A stretch of DNA of 64,000 nucleotides from Actinomadura coerulea (GTDB lineage: Bacteria > Actinomycetota > Actinomycetes > Streptosporangiales > Streptosporangiaceae), in assembly GCF_014208105.1 (NCBI RefSeq), contig NZ_JACHMQ010000001.1, positions 5,084,001-5,148,000 on the forward strand, read 5' to 3'. Below are positions 7,766 through 16,942 of this stretch, piece by piece. Each line of letters starts with the position of its first letter. Positions within the stretch are counted from its first letter, which is position 1. Below the pieces are notes generated by a model, which saw only the letters and a list, made by a program, of their open reading frames with translations, was not told the origin of the DNA and made no database searches. The translations under genes were made by a program, and so were the position numbers.

Positions 7766-8788
7766 TCAGGTGTCGCTCGAGGCTTCGCCGCCGGTGGCCT
7801 GCCGGGTGCCGGAGCCGGCGGCGGCGTCGCCGACCACCGCCCGCGGGGTCGCGGACGGCGTGCCGGGCGGCACCGGTGCGGCCTGCGGCGACGCCCGCGG
7901 CATGACGCGCACGCGGGCCACCCGCCGGCCCTCCATCCGGGCCACCGCGAGCCGGCGCTCGCCGGCGTCCACCGAGTCGCCCTCGGCGGGCACGCGGCGC
8001 AGCACCGCCATGATGTGCCCCGCGACCGTCTCGTACGGCCCGGCCGGCAGCCGGATGCCGGTCTCGGCGGCGAAGTCGTCCAGGTTGAGCAGGCCGTCGA
8101 CCTCGACCACCCCGCCGTGCAGGCGCCGTGCCTGCGCGTCCTGGACATCATATTCGTCGCGGATGTCGCCGATGAGCTCCTCCAGGAGGTCCTCCAGCGT
8201 GACGATGCCGGCGACGCCGCCGTACTCGTCCATGACGATCGCCAGGTGGCAGCCCTCGCGGCGCATCTCCGACAGCGCCGGCAGCACCCGCTTGGAGGAC
8301 GGCAGGAACTTCACCGGACGCACCAGGGCCCCCACCGGGCCGTCGCCCCGGGGGTCGCGGGCGGGCCCGTCCGGCGGGACGGGCGCCAGCAGGTCCCGGA
8401 TGTGCACGAACCCGATCACCTCGTCGTGGGAGTCGCGGCACACGGGGAACCGCGAGTGCGGGCTCCCGGCGGCGATCCGGGCGGCGGCCGCCAGCGGGAG
8501 CGCGGCGTCCAGGAACTCCACCTCGGTGCGCGGGACGAGGACCTCGCGCAGCGGCCGCTCCCCCGCCGCGAACACCTCCCCGATCAGCGCCCGCTCGTCC
8601 GCGGTGAGCTGCGTGTTCTGGGCGACCAGCGCCCGCATCCGCTCCGCGGTGATCTCGCCGCGGAGCGCGCCGGGGTCGCCGCCCGCCAGCCGCACGACGA
8701 GGTGGGTCGAGCTCGACAGCAGCCGCGCCAGAGGGCGGGCGAGCGCTCCCGCGGGGCCCATGGGCGGCCGGGACGGCGTCCGGTCCAT
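7766..8788 (-). CDS. CNNM/CorC-family protein lacking the DUF21 membrane domain
   Basis: 340-aa protein with the cytosolic half of the CNNM/'hemolysin' family: a linker (HLVVRLAGGDPGALRGEIT), a CBS-domain pair (REVLVPRTEVEFLDA ... FPVCRDSHDEVIGFVHIRDLL; LAIVMDEYGGVAGIVTLEDLLEELIGDI) and a C-terminal CorC_HlyC domain (GGVVEVDGLLNLDDFAAETG). Full-length relatives carry an N-terminal ~190-residue DUF21 with three to four membrane helices; none is encoded here, and galE starts divergently only 118 bp upstream. Start ATG 8788 follows GGGGAAGG. The family is linked to Mg/Co ion handling; a version without its membrane part may act as a regulatory subunit or be a decayed relic. Confidence 0.82.
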   Translation of the reverse strand: MDRTPSRPPMGPAGALARPLARLLSSSTHLVVRLAGGDPGALRGEITAERMRALVAQNTQLTADERALIGEVFAAGERPLREVLVPRTEVEFLDAALPLAAAARIAAGSPHSRFPVCRDSHDEVIGFVHIRDLLAPVPPDGPARDPRGDGPVGALVRPVKFLPSSKRVLPALSEMRREGCHLAIVMDEYGGVAGIVTLEDLLEELIGDIRDEYDVQDAQARRLHGGVVEVDGLLNLDDFAAETGIRLPAGPYETVAGHIMAVLRRVPAEGDSVDAGERRLAVARMEGRRVARVRVMPRASPQAAPVPPGTPSATPRAVVGDAAAGSGTRQATGGEASSDT

Positions 8789-8906
8789 GGGTTCAGCCTT
8801 CCCCGTTCGGCGTTCCGGATAGCCTGGGCGGACCCCCTGGCCTGGACGCCCCCCGCCGTCCCGGTCATCGTGAACCGGCCGAGAGTCTCGTCGTGGAGGT
8901 CCGTCA

Positions 8907-9860
8907 GTGAAGCTGCTCGTCACCGGAGGCGCCGGCTATGTCGGCAGCGTCGTCTCCGCTCTGCTGCTGGAGGCGGGGCACGAGGTCGTCGTGCTCGACG
9001 ACCTGTCCACCGGGCACGCGGACGCGGTGCCCGAGGGCGCCCGGCTGGTGCGCGGCACGCTGCGCGACACGGCGGCGGAGGTGCTCGGCGGCGCCGGGTT
9101 CGACGCCGTGCTGCACTTCGCGGCCCGCTCGCTCGTCGGGGAGTCCGTCGAGAAGCCCGGCCTGTACTGGGACAAGAACCTCGGCGAGTCCCTCGCCCTG
9201 CTGGAGGCGATGCGCGGCGCGGGCGTCCACCGGATCGTGTTCTCCTCGACCGCCGCGACCTACGGCGAGCCGGAGTCGACGCCGATCCTGGAGACCGACC
9301 CGACCCGTCCGACCAACCCCTACGGGGCGTCCAAGCTGGCGATCGACACGGCCCTCGCCGAGTACGCGCGGCTGCACGGCCTCGGCGGGGTGTCGCTGCG
9401 GTACTTCAACGTGGCCGGCGCCTACGGGCGGCTCGGCGAGCGGCACACGGTCGAGACCCACCTGATCCCGAACGTGCTGAAGATCGCGCAGGGCGGCGGC
9501 GGCGCCGTGAAGATGTTCGGCGACGACTACCCGACGCCGGACGGCACCTGCGTCCGCGACTACATCCACGTGACCGACCTCGGCCGCGCCCACCTGCTCG
9601 CGCTGGACGCCTGCGAGCCCGGCCGCCACGAGATCTTCAACCTGGGCAGCGGCACCGGCGCCTCCGTCCGCGAGGTCGTCGAGGTCTGCCGCGAGGTCAC
9701 CGGCCGCGACATCCCCGCCGAGACGGCGCCGCGCCGCCCCGGCGACCCGGCCGTGCTGGTCGCCTCCTCGGAGAGGATCCAGGCGCGGCTCGGCTGGAAG
9801 CCCGAACGCGATCTGCGCACCATGGTCGGCGACGCGTGGACCTTCCTGCGCTCCCGATGA
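8907..9860 (+). CDS. galE: UDP-glucose 4-epimerase
   Basis: 317-aa extended short-chain dehydrogenase that interconverts UDP-galactose and UDP-glucose with bound NAD+ (Leloir pathway, cell-surface sugar supply). The Rossmann motif GGAGYVGS is at the N-terminus; FSSTAATYG supplies the catalytic Ser/Thr and NPYGASKLAID the Tyr-x3-Lys pair. GTG 8907 is chosen for GGAGG 7 nt upstream. Its stop overlaps the galK start (ATGA), so the two are co-translated. Confidence 0.95.
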   Translation: MKLLVTGGAGYVGSVVSALLLEAGHEVVVLDDLSTGHADAVPEGARLVRGTLRDTAAEVLGGAGFDAVLHFAARSLVGESVEKPGLYWDKNLGESLALLEAMRGAGVHRIVFSSTAATYGEPESTPILETDPTRPTNPYGASKLAIDTALAEYARLHGLGGVSLRYFNVAGAYGRLGERHTVETHLIPNVLKIAQGGGGAVKMFGDDYPTPDGTCVRDYIHVTDLGRAHLLALDACEPGRHEIFNLGSGTGASVREVVEVCREVTGRDIPAETAPRRPGDPAVLVASSERIQARLGWKPERDLRTMVGDAWTFLRSR

Positions 9861-11005
9861 GCGGCGCGCTCAGCGAGAGCTTCGCCGAGGCGTTCGGGCG
9901 GGCCCCCGAGGGCGTGTGGCACGCGCCGGGCCGGGTCAACCTGATCGGCGAGCACACCGACTACAACGACGGCCTCGTGCTGCCGTTCGCGCTTCCGCGC
10001 GGCGTCTCGGTCGCCGCCGCCCGCCGCGACGACGGCGTGGTGGAGGTCCGCTCGCTCCAGGCCGGCACCGCCGTCACCGCGTCCGTGGACGGCGGGACGG
10101 TCGCCTCCGAGAACTGGCCCGCCGACCGGGAGTGGGCCGCGTACCCCGTCGGCGTCGCGCGCGTGCTGCGCGAGCACGGGACGGGCGGCGCGTCCCTGCT
10201 GATCGACTCGGACCTCCCGCAGGGCGCGGGCCTGTCCTCCTCCGCCGCCCTGGAGTGCGCGACGGCGCTGGCGCTGTGCGACCTGCACGGTGTGGAGATC
10301 GGCCGTCCGGCGCTGGCCCGGCTGGCGCAGCGCGCCGAGAACGAGCAGGTCGGCATGCCGTGCGGCCTCATGGACCAGTCGGCGTCCCTGCTGTGCACGC
10401 CCGGCCGCGCGCTGATGCTCGACTGCCGCAGCGGCCTGTCGACGCAGGTCCCGTTCGACCCGGCCGCCTCGGGCATGGTCCTGCTGGTGGTCGACACGCG
10501 GGCCTCGCACGCCCTGACGGGCGGCGACTACGGCCGCCGCCGCGCGGAGTGCGAGGAGGCCGCGTCCCTGCTCGGCGTCGACGCCCTGCGCGACGTCAAG
10601 GACCTCGGCGCCGCCCTCGCGGCGCTGCGCGACCCCGTCCTGCGCCGCCGCGTCCAGCACGTCGTCACCGAGAACCACCGCGTCGAGGCCGCCGTCGGGC
10701 TGCTGCGCGCCGGCGCCCTGCCCGAGCTCGGGGCCATGCTGAACGCCTCGCACCTGTCCCTGCGCGACCAGTTCGAGGTGTCCTGGCCCGAGGCCGACGC
10801 CACCGTCGACGCCGCGGTGCGCGCGGGCGCCCGGGGCGGCCGCATGGTGGGCGGCGGTTTCGGCGGCTCCGCCATCGTCCTCGCCCCGGCCGCGCGAGCC
10901 CGGCAGGTGCGGGACTCGATCACGGCCGCCTACGCCAGGCGCGGCTGGACGCCCCCCGAGTTCCTGGAGGCGCCCCCCTCCCAGGGCGCCCACCGCGTGG
11001 CCTGA
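9857..11005 (+). CDS. galK: Galactokinase
   Basis: 382-aa GHMP-family kinase that phosphorylates galactose at C1 with ATP. The galactokinase signature GRVNLIGEHTDYNDG, the phosphate loop LPQGAGLSSSAALE and the C-terminal GHMP motif GGRMVGGGFGGSAI are all present. Start ATG 9857 overlaps the galE stop by four bases. There is no galT in the window, so UDP transfer must be encoded elsewhere. A bidirectional hairpin at 11006-11021 separates it from the convergent TPR gene. Confidence 0.96.
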   Translation: MSGALSESFAEAFGRAPEGVWHAPGRVNLIGEHTDYNDGLVLPFALPRGVSVAAARRDDGVVEVRSLQAGTAVTASVDGGTVASENWPADREWAAYPVGVARVLREHGTGGASLLIDSDLPQGAGLSSSAALECATALALCDLHGVEIGRPALARLAQRAENEQVGMPCGLMDQSASLLCTPGRALMLDCRSGLSTQVPFDPAASGMVLLVVDTRASHALTGGDYGRRRAECEEAASLLGVDALRDVKDLGAALAALRDPVLRRRVQHVVTENHRVEAAVGLLRAGALPELGAMLNASHLSLRDQFEVSWPEADATVDAAVRAGARGGRMVGGGFGGSAIVLAPAARARQVRDSITAAYARRGWTPPEFLEAPPSQGAHRVA

Positions 11006-11021
11006 CCCCGCGTCAGCGGGG
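11006..11021. terminator. Bidirectional hairpin between galK and the TPR gene
   Basis: CCCCGC pairs with GCGGGG around a GTCA loop, immediately after the galK stop and 8 bp before the stop of the convergent TPR gene. It is compact and GC-rich without a U-tract, as is usual in actinobacteria. Confidence 0.55.
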
Positions 11022-11028
11022 GCGGCCG

Positions 11029-13689
11029 TCACCCGAGGGACGCCTTCAGGTCGTCGTGGAGGCGGGTGGCCTCGTCCGCGGCGTCGGTCTCGTCGAGGGT
11101 GGTGAAGCCGTCGGCGGCGGCGGCTGCGTGCGCGGCGGCCTCCGGGAGGCGGCCGAGCTGGGCGAGGACGCGGGCCTGGTCGTAGGAGACGAGGGCGGTC
11201 TCCCAGACGCGGGCGGGCTCGTTGTCCGGGGGCAGCCCGGCCAGGGCCGCGCGGGCCGCGTCCATGACGGCGACGGCCTCGTCGGCGTCGCCGCTCCACA
11301 GCAGGCACATCGCGGCGCGGCGGCGGGTGCGGACCACGCCGTAAGGGTCGCCCGCCTTCTCGCTGGCCTCGGCGGCCTCGGCGAACCGGGCGGCTGCCTG
11401 GGCGTCCCGGTCGAGGGCGGTCAGCACGCCCCCGGCCTCCTCCAGGAAGTGCGCGACGGCGTCGTGCCGGCCGTCCCGCGCGGCGTCCTCGGCGAGGTCG
11501 GCGAACGTCGCGGCGGCGTCCTCCTCGCCCATCTCCTTCTGCGCGTGCGCGAGGATCAGGCGGCAGCGCCGGGCGGGGTCGCCGTCCAGGCCGGGAACCG
11601 CCTCCTCGGCGGTCTCGGCGGCCTCCAGGTGGCGGCCGGCGGCGAGGTACGCGGCGGCGAGGTCCACGCGGAGGTGGACGGCCTGCTCGTGCATGCCCTC
11701 GGCCGTCCATGCCGCGATGGCCTCGGCGAGGTCGGCGACGGCGTCCGCCGGCCGGTCGGTGGCGAGGAGCGCCAGGCCGCGGTCGCAGTGCGCCACCGCC
11801 CGCATCGGCGACGGGGGCAGCACGGCCAGCACCTCGTCGAGCAGGGCGAACACCTCCTCGTCCGGACCGGCCTCCCGGCGGGCCAGGGTGCGGGCGAGCA
11901 GCAGGCCGGGCGAGGCGACCGTCTCCGGCTCGCCGGAGGCGCGCGCCGCGTCGGCGGAGCGGCGCAGCGCCGCCACCGCCCCGTCGGCGTCGCCGGTCCG
12001 CAGGAGCGCCTGCCCCCGCAGGAACCACAGCTCACCGGCGCGGTCGGGCGCGTCGCCGGTGTCGACCCGGTCCAGCGCGGCGAGGGCCTCGGCCGGCCGG
12101 TCCAGCCCGAGCTGCGCGGTGGCGAGGCGGAGCAGCGCGGCCGTGGCGTCGCCGTCCTCCCCCGGATGCGCGGTGAGGTGCTCGGCGGACGCGATCACCT
12201 GCTCCAGGCCGCCCTCGTCTCCGAGGTCGACGCGCATCGCGCCGAGGCGGCCGAGCGCGCGGTGCCGGCGCGTCTCCTCGCCCAGCTCCGCGTACAGCCG
12301 GGAGGCCTCCTCCCAGCACCGCGCGGCGCCCTGGCCGTCGCCCTCGACGGCGAGTTCGACGCCCCGTCCGTCCAGGCGGCGGGCCTTCTGGAAGGGCGTC
12401 GGCTCGGTGGTCTCCGCGACGGCGTCGAACCGCCGGAAGGCCGCCAGCATCCCGGGCAGGTCGCCGCCGGCGCGGCGCCGCTCCACCACGTCGAGCAGCT
12501 CGCCGAGATCGTCCACGAACGCGAGGTCGTCGGCGGGGGCGGAGTCGTCCGCGGACGGGACCCGCGGGGCGGGCGCGGGGCGGCGGTGGTGGGGGGCCAG
12601 CGGCAGGAAGTCGACGACCGGCTCGGCCCCCAGCGTGGCGCGCACCTTGTCGCCCTGGTGGGACGTGCCGTTGCGGGCGTCGAACCGGGCCGCCAGCCCC
12701 GTCGCGCGATCGGCCAGCTCGGCACGCAGCTCGGCGAGGGGCACGTCGCCCGCCGGGCGGTCGCCGGCCGCCGGGCGGCGGACGGTCGCCGCGCCGTGGC
12801 CGGCCGCCTCGACCGCCCCCAGCAGGAGGGCCGCCGCGGCGGAGAACTCCATGTCGGCGTGCGCGCTCGGGGCCCGGTCGAGCCAGCCGAGGTGCCGCTG
12901 AAGGATCTCCAGACCGCGCGCCCCGTTGCCCGTGACCGCGCAGAACTCCAGGTGCTCGGCGATGTCGCCGAGGTCGGCGAGCCGCGCCCGGTGCACCCGG
13001 TAGGCGCGGCGGTGCGCGGCGGCGGCCTCCTCCAGGCGGCCCATGCGCAGGTACACCGGCAGCAGCGCCGTCTGGATCGACTGGGGCTGCTCGTTGCAGG
13101 ACAGCCGCGCGCTCAGCACCGGCGCGGCGATCTCGAACGCCTCCTCGTGCCGTCCGGCCTCGACCAGGTGGCGGGCCATGCCGGTCGGGTCGCAGCCCTC
13201 GCAGTCGGACAGCTCGTCCCGCTCGGCGGCACGCCACTTGACGAACCACTCGTGCGCCGAGTCGTCGCCGATGTGCCGCGCCACCACGTTGCGGTAGTGG
13301 TACACCGCCTGAAGGCTGTGCCCGGCCGCCTTGTAGCGCCGCTCCATGTCGTCCAGAACGGCGTAGGCCCGGTCCAGCGGAATCTCCGGGAACGAGGTCA
13401 GGGAGCTGACCACCGCCTTCATCTGCCACAGAAGGCTGTGCGTCTCGTCGAAGCGGGCGGGGTCGCGGTCGTGGTCGGCCAGCGTGCGGCTGAACGTCGC
13501 GAACGCCTTCACGGGCTCGCCGCCGTACCGGTAGGCGTCGGTCAGCCTGACCCGCACGTGGAACGCCAGCACGTCATCACCGGCCGCCTCGGCTCGGCGC
13601 AGCGCGTCCTCGACCAGGACGGTGCGGGCCTCCCCGTAGGGCAGCTCCTGCGACCGCGCCATCAGCTCGTAGACGTCATCCATGCTCAT
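11029..13689 (-). CDS. Large tetratricopeptide-repeat protein coupled to Hsp90
   Basis: 886-aa soluble protein made almost entirely of helical TPR-like units (repeated patterns such as A...LG..A.AL..Y and ALAALDRVDTGDAPDRAGELWFL). No catalytic domain, signal peptide or membrane helix is visible. The N-terminal third carries a Cys-containing stretch (ELSDCEGCDPTGMARHL). ATG 13689 overlaps the end of the Hsp90 gene by 14 bp; ATG 13683 is an alternative. That overlap implies coupled synthesis with the chaperone. In eukaryotes TPR proteins are Hsp90 co-chaperones, so a co-chaperone or client-adaptor role is a reasonable inference, but bacterial partners of this type are not, to my knowledge, well characterised. 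Ends convergent with galK. Confidence 0.85.
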   Translation of the reverse strand: MSMDDVYELMARSQELPYGEARTVLVEDALRRAEAAGDDVLAFHVRVRLTDAYRYGGEPVKAFATFSRTLADHDRDPARFDETHSLLWQMKAVVSSLTSFPEIPLDRAYAVLDDMERRYKAAGHSLQAVYHYRNVVARHIGDDSAHEWFVKWRAAERDELSDCEGCDPTGMARHLVEAGRHEEAFEIAAPVLSARLSCNEQPQSIQTALLPVYLRMGRLEEAAAAHRRAYRVHRARLADLGDIAEHLEFCAVTGNGARGLEILQRHLGWLDRAPSAHADMEFSAAAALLLGAVEAAGHGAATVRRPAAGDRPAGDVPLAELRAELADRATGLAARFDARNGTSHQGDKVRATLGAEPVVDFLPLAPHHRRPAPAPRVPSADDSAPADDLAFVDDLGELLDVVERRRAGGDLPGMLAAFRRFDAVAETTEPTPFQKARRLDGRGVELAVEGDGQGAARCWEEASRLYAELGEETRRHRALGRLGAMRVDLGDEGGLEQVIASAEHLTAHPGEDGDATAALLRLATAQLGLDRPAEALAALDRVDTGDAPDRAGELWFLRGQALLRTGDADGAVAALRRSADAARASGEPETVASPGLLLARTLARREAGPDEEVFALLDEVLAVLPPSPMRAVAHCDRGLALLATDRPADAVADLAEAIAAWTAEGMHEQAVHLRVDLAAAYLAAGRHLEAAETAEEAVPGLDGDPARRCRLILAHAQKEMGEEDAAATFADLAEDAARDGRHDAVAHFLEEAGGVLTALDRDAQAAARFAEAAEASEKAGDPYGVVRTRRRAAMCLLWSGDADEAVAVMDAARAALAGLPPDNEPARVWETALVSYDQARVLAQLGRLPEAAAHAAAAADGFTTLDETDAADEATRLHDDLKASLG

Positions 13690-15451
13690 CAGGGCCCTCC
13701 GGGGAGTGGACGGCCCACTCCAGCAGGCCGATGAAGGAACGGTTCAGGACCGCCGTGTCGACGGGCCGCAGCGGGTGGTGGCCGAGCAGCAGCGCCTGCC
13801 CGTACAGGGCCTGGACGGCCGCCTCGACCGGCCCGCCGTCACCGAGCGAGGTGACGCGCCGCGCCAGCGGATTGCGGTAGTTCAGCACGAGCTGGGGACG
13901 GTCGGAGCTCGTGGTCGCGCCGACCGCGCCGAGCACGTCGGCCCACAGCTCGCCCGCCGCCTCCCGCGCGCGGGACAGCTCCTCGCGGAACTGCGCCTCC
14001 CGGCTCGTCAGGTACAGCGCGGGCAGCGACGCGGGATCGAAGTCGCGGACGACGACCTCGCAGCCGAGCCGCTCCACCGCCCGCTGCGCCGCCGCGAGGA
14101 ACGGCCGCAGCGCCAGCTCCGCCGCCGGGTCGAGGACGCCGAACGCGGTGGTCAGCTCGGCCGCGTCCAGCCGCGCGAGCCGGATGTCGGGGTCGAGGTC
14201 CGGCAGCCGCTCGATGATCTCGGTGTCGTGGACGTAGCCGCCGTTGACCAGGCCGACGCCCTGGGCGCCCGCGACCGCCGCGAGCCGCCGGAACTCGTCC
14301 ACGTCCGCGGTGAACCGGCCGGCCGGGTGGCGGCGGCGGAACTCGTGCAGGGTCATCGGCCCGGAGGACGTCTCGTACTCCAGCCACCGGTCGACGATCC
14401 GCAGCATGTCGTCGTCGTGCAGGGCCATCGCCTTCACGCCGAGCTGGTGCAGCCGCAGGAACGCCCGCAGCCGAGCCGGGTCGGTCTCGGCGAGCTTCAC
14501 CAGCCACTGCCGCAGCACCTCGCCGAGGCCGTGCCGCGTCGACTCGAGCAGCTCGTCCTCGTAGAGGGCCTCGCGGCTCGCGGTCGGCCGCAGCTCCCCT
14601 GCGTCCACGACGCAGCGCGCGAAGAACGCCCAGTCGGGCAGGAGGCCCTCGACGCTCTCGGCCAGCAGCATCCGCTTCAGGTAGACGCGGTGCGCGGCGC
14701 GCGCCGACGGCGACACCGGCTCGGGCAGGACGAACGCGACGCCCGTCAGCCCGGCCTCCGGCACGTCGAGGTCCACGACGTCGAACGGGGTGAACCCGCA
14801 GACCTCCTCGCAGTAGCGCTCCAGCGCCCGCCTGCGGTCGGCGGGATCGCGGTAGGAAGCCCGCCACGGCGGCCCGTCGCCGGTGACGGCCGTACCGTCC
14901 ACGACCAGCTCGACGGGGAGGAGGGACCCGTACGTGGCGGCCAGCTCGGCGACGACCGGCGGGCTCAGCAGCTCCGACGAGCCCGGCCGCGCCCGCAGCG
15001 TCACCGTCGTGCCCGGCTCGTCCCGCTCGCCGGGCTCGACCCGGTAGCTGCCCTCGGACCGTCCCGTCCACCGGACGGCGCCGCCGCCGCGCGCGGACCG
15101 CGTCACGACCTCGATCTCGTCGGCGACGAGGAACGCCGACAGCAGCCCGATCCCGAACTGGCCGAGGAAGTCGTGGCGCGCGAAGCCCAGCTCGTCCCGC
15201 TTGGACGACCGCCCGATCGTCGCCAGCAGCGTGTGCACCTCGTCCTCGGTGAGGCCGACGCCGTCGTCGTGGACGCGCAGCACGCCGCCGCCCGTCTCGA
15301 TCTCGACGCGGCCGCCGGCGCCGCGCGCCGTGATCGCGTCCACCGCGTTCTGCAGCAGTTCCCGCAGGTAGACGCGCGGACTGGCGTAGAGATGGCGGCT
15401 CAGCAGATCCACCACACCCCGCAGGTCCACCTGGAACGCCTGTTCGGCCAC
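13676..15451 (-). CDS. htpG: Hsp90-family molecular chaperone (HtpG-like)
   Basis: 591-aa GHKL-ATPase chaperone. ATP-site motifs are E31LLQNAVDAI, the DDGVG loop (D62-D63) and GQFGIGLLSAF; the canonical glycine-rich lid appears as TIGRSSKRDELGF. GTG 15451 is chosen because GGAGG lies 7 nt upstream; an in-frame ATG at 15487 would add 12 residues. The sequence is divergent from E. coli HtpG and ends ...EGPDEHG, without an EEVD tail. It is the first gene of a two-gene operon with the TPR protein. A promoter with CTGAAG and TAGGGT at 17-bp spacing lies at 15488-15516. No CIRCE or HAIR heat-shock operator was seen. Confidence 0.9.
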   Translation of the reverse strand: MAEQAFQVDLRGVVDLLSRHLYASPRVYLRELLQNAVDAITARGAGGRVEIETGGGVLRVHDDGVGLTEDEVHTLLATIGRSSKRDELGFARHDFLGQFGIGLLSAFLVADEIEVVTRSARGGGAVRWTGRSEGSYRVEPGERDEPGTTVTLRARPGSSELLSPPVVAELAATYGSLLPVELVVDGTAVTGDGPPWRASYRDPADRRRALERYCEEVCGFTPFDVVDLDVPEAGLTGVAFVLPEPVSPSARAAHRVYLKRMLLAESVEGLLPDWAFFARCVVDAGELRPTASREALYEDELLESTRHGLGEVLRQWLVKLAETDPARLRAFLRLHQLGVKAMALHDDDMLRIVDRWLEYETSSGPMTLHEFRRRHPAGRFTADVDEFRRLAAVAGAQGVGLVNGGYVHDTEIIERLPDLDPDIRLARLDAAELTTAFGVLDPAAELALRPFLAAAQRAVERLGCEVVVRDFDPASLPALYLTSREAQFREELSRAREAAGELWADVLGAVGATTSSDRPQLVLNYRNPLARRVTSLGDGGPVEAAVQALYGQALLLGHHPLRPVDTAVLNRSFIGLLEWAVHSPEGPDEHG

Positions 15452-15487
15452 CGGCACGCCTCCCCCGATCACTTTGCGAGCGATCAC

Positions 15488-15516
15488 ACCCTAGCGACCG
15501 ATACCGACGCCTTCAG
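15488..15516 (-). promoter_or_regulatory. Promoter of the Hsp90-TPR operon
   Basis: On the minus strand CTGAAG (15516-15511) and TAGGGT (15493-15488) are 17 bp apart, consistent with a vegetative-type -35/-10 pair. Transcription would begin near 15481, leaving a leader of about 30 nt before the GTG start. Confidence 0.5.
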
Positions 15517-15581
15517 ATCATTTGCGCCCGCCGCGGCGAGATCGCCGCCCGCCGGCCCGCCCAGGGACGGCCCGGACGCGG

Positions 15582-15613
15582 ACGAGCCCCGGACCGCGTG
15601 GTCCGGGGCTCGT
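15582..15613 (-). terminator. 14-bp perfect hairpin after mdh
   Basis: ACGAGCCCCGGACC (15582-15595) pairs perfectly with GGTCCGGGGCTCGT (15600-15613) around a GCGT loop, 11 bp beyond the mdh stop codon. A strong intrinsic-type terminator without a U-run. Confidence 0.75.
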
Positions 15614-15624
15614 GCGCGCGCGGG

Positions 15625-16614
<990 letters not shown>

Positions 16615-16813
16615 GCGTCCTTCTCCTGCTGTGACCTGACGGGGCTCAGGCGGCCATCCTTGGGAACCCGACCGCCCGAGAGGCCGCCCGCCTGCACTCC
16701 GCCGCGCGGGTTCTCTCGCCGTCGAGATAGTTGCGGTGCCAGGCTATCGCGCACGCCGCGCCCGCCACCGCGCAGGTGCGCCTCCCGGCATGCGCCCCGT
16801 CCCGAACAGGCGG

Positions 16814-16846
16814 AAGGCCGCCCCGGAACGTGTCCGGGACGGCCTT
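16814..16846 (-). terminator. Hairpin downstream of icd
   Basis: A 14-bp stem with one mismatch: AAGGCCG plus CCCCGGA (16814-16827) pair with TCCGGGA plus CGGCCTT (16833-16846) around ACGTG. Positioned to end the icd transcript about 100 bp after its stop. It overlaps the outer five bases of the first CRISPR-like repeat. Confidence 0.6.
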
Positions 16847-16931
16847 CACCCCCGCGTGCGCGGGGACCACTGCATGTCCATCGCGGCGCCTCCGCCGGTG
16901 AACGGGCCATCCCCGCCTGCGCGGGGAGCGA
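16842..16931. CRISPR. Two-repeat CRISPR-like remnant (type I-E-like repeats)
   Basis: Two related 29-bp units at 16842-16870 and 16903-16931 flank a 32-bp unique segment (16871-16902). The cores CCCCGCGTGCGCGGGGA and CCCCGCCTGCGCGGGGA are exactly 61 bp apart, the period of type I-E arrays. The first unit read as GTGGTCCCCGCG...GGGGGTGA closely resembles actinobacterial type I-E repeats. By eye the two units match at 19 of 29 positions. No further unit exists 61 bp to either side, and there are no cas genes in the window. It could be a decayed array end, a transplanted spacer unit, or chance palindromes. Confidence 0.45.
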
Positions 16932-16942
16932 CCGGCGCGGTA

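Noticed and set aside
15452..15581. Heat-shock operators (CIRCE or HAIR) ahead of the Hsp90 gene
   Set aside because: No inverted repeat of either type was found; only a vegetative-type promoter is seen.
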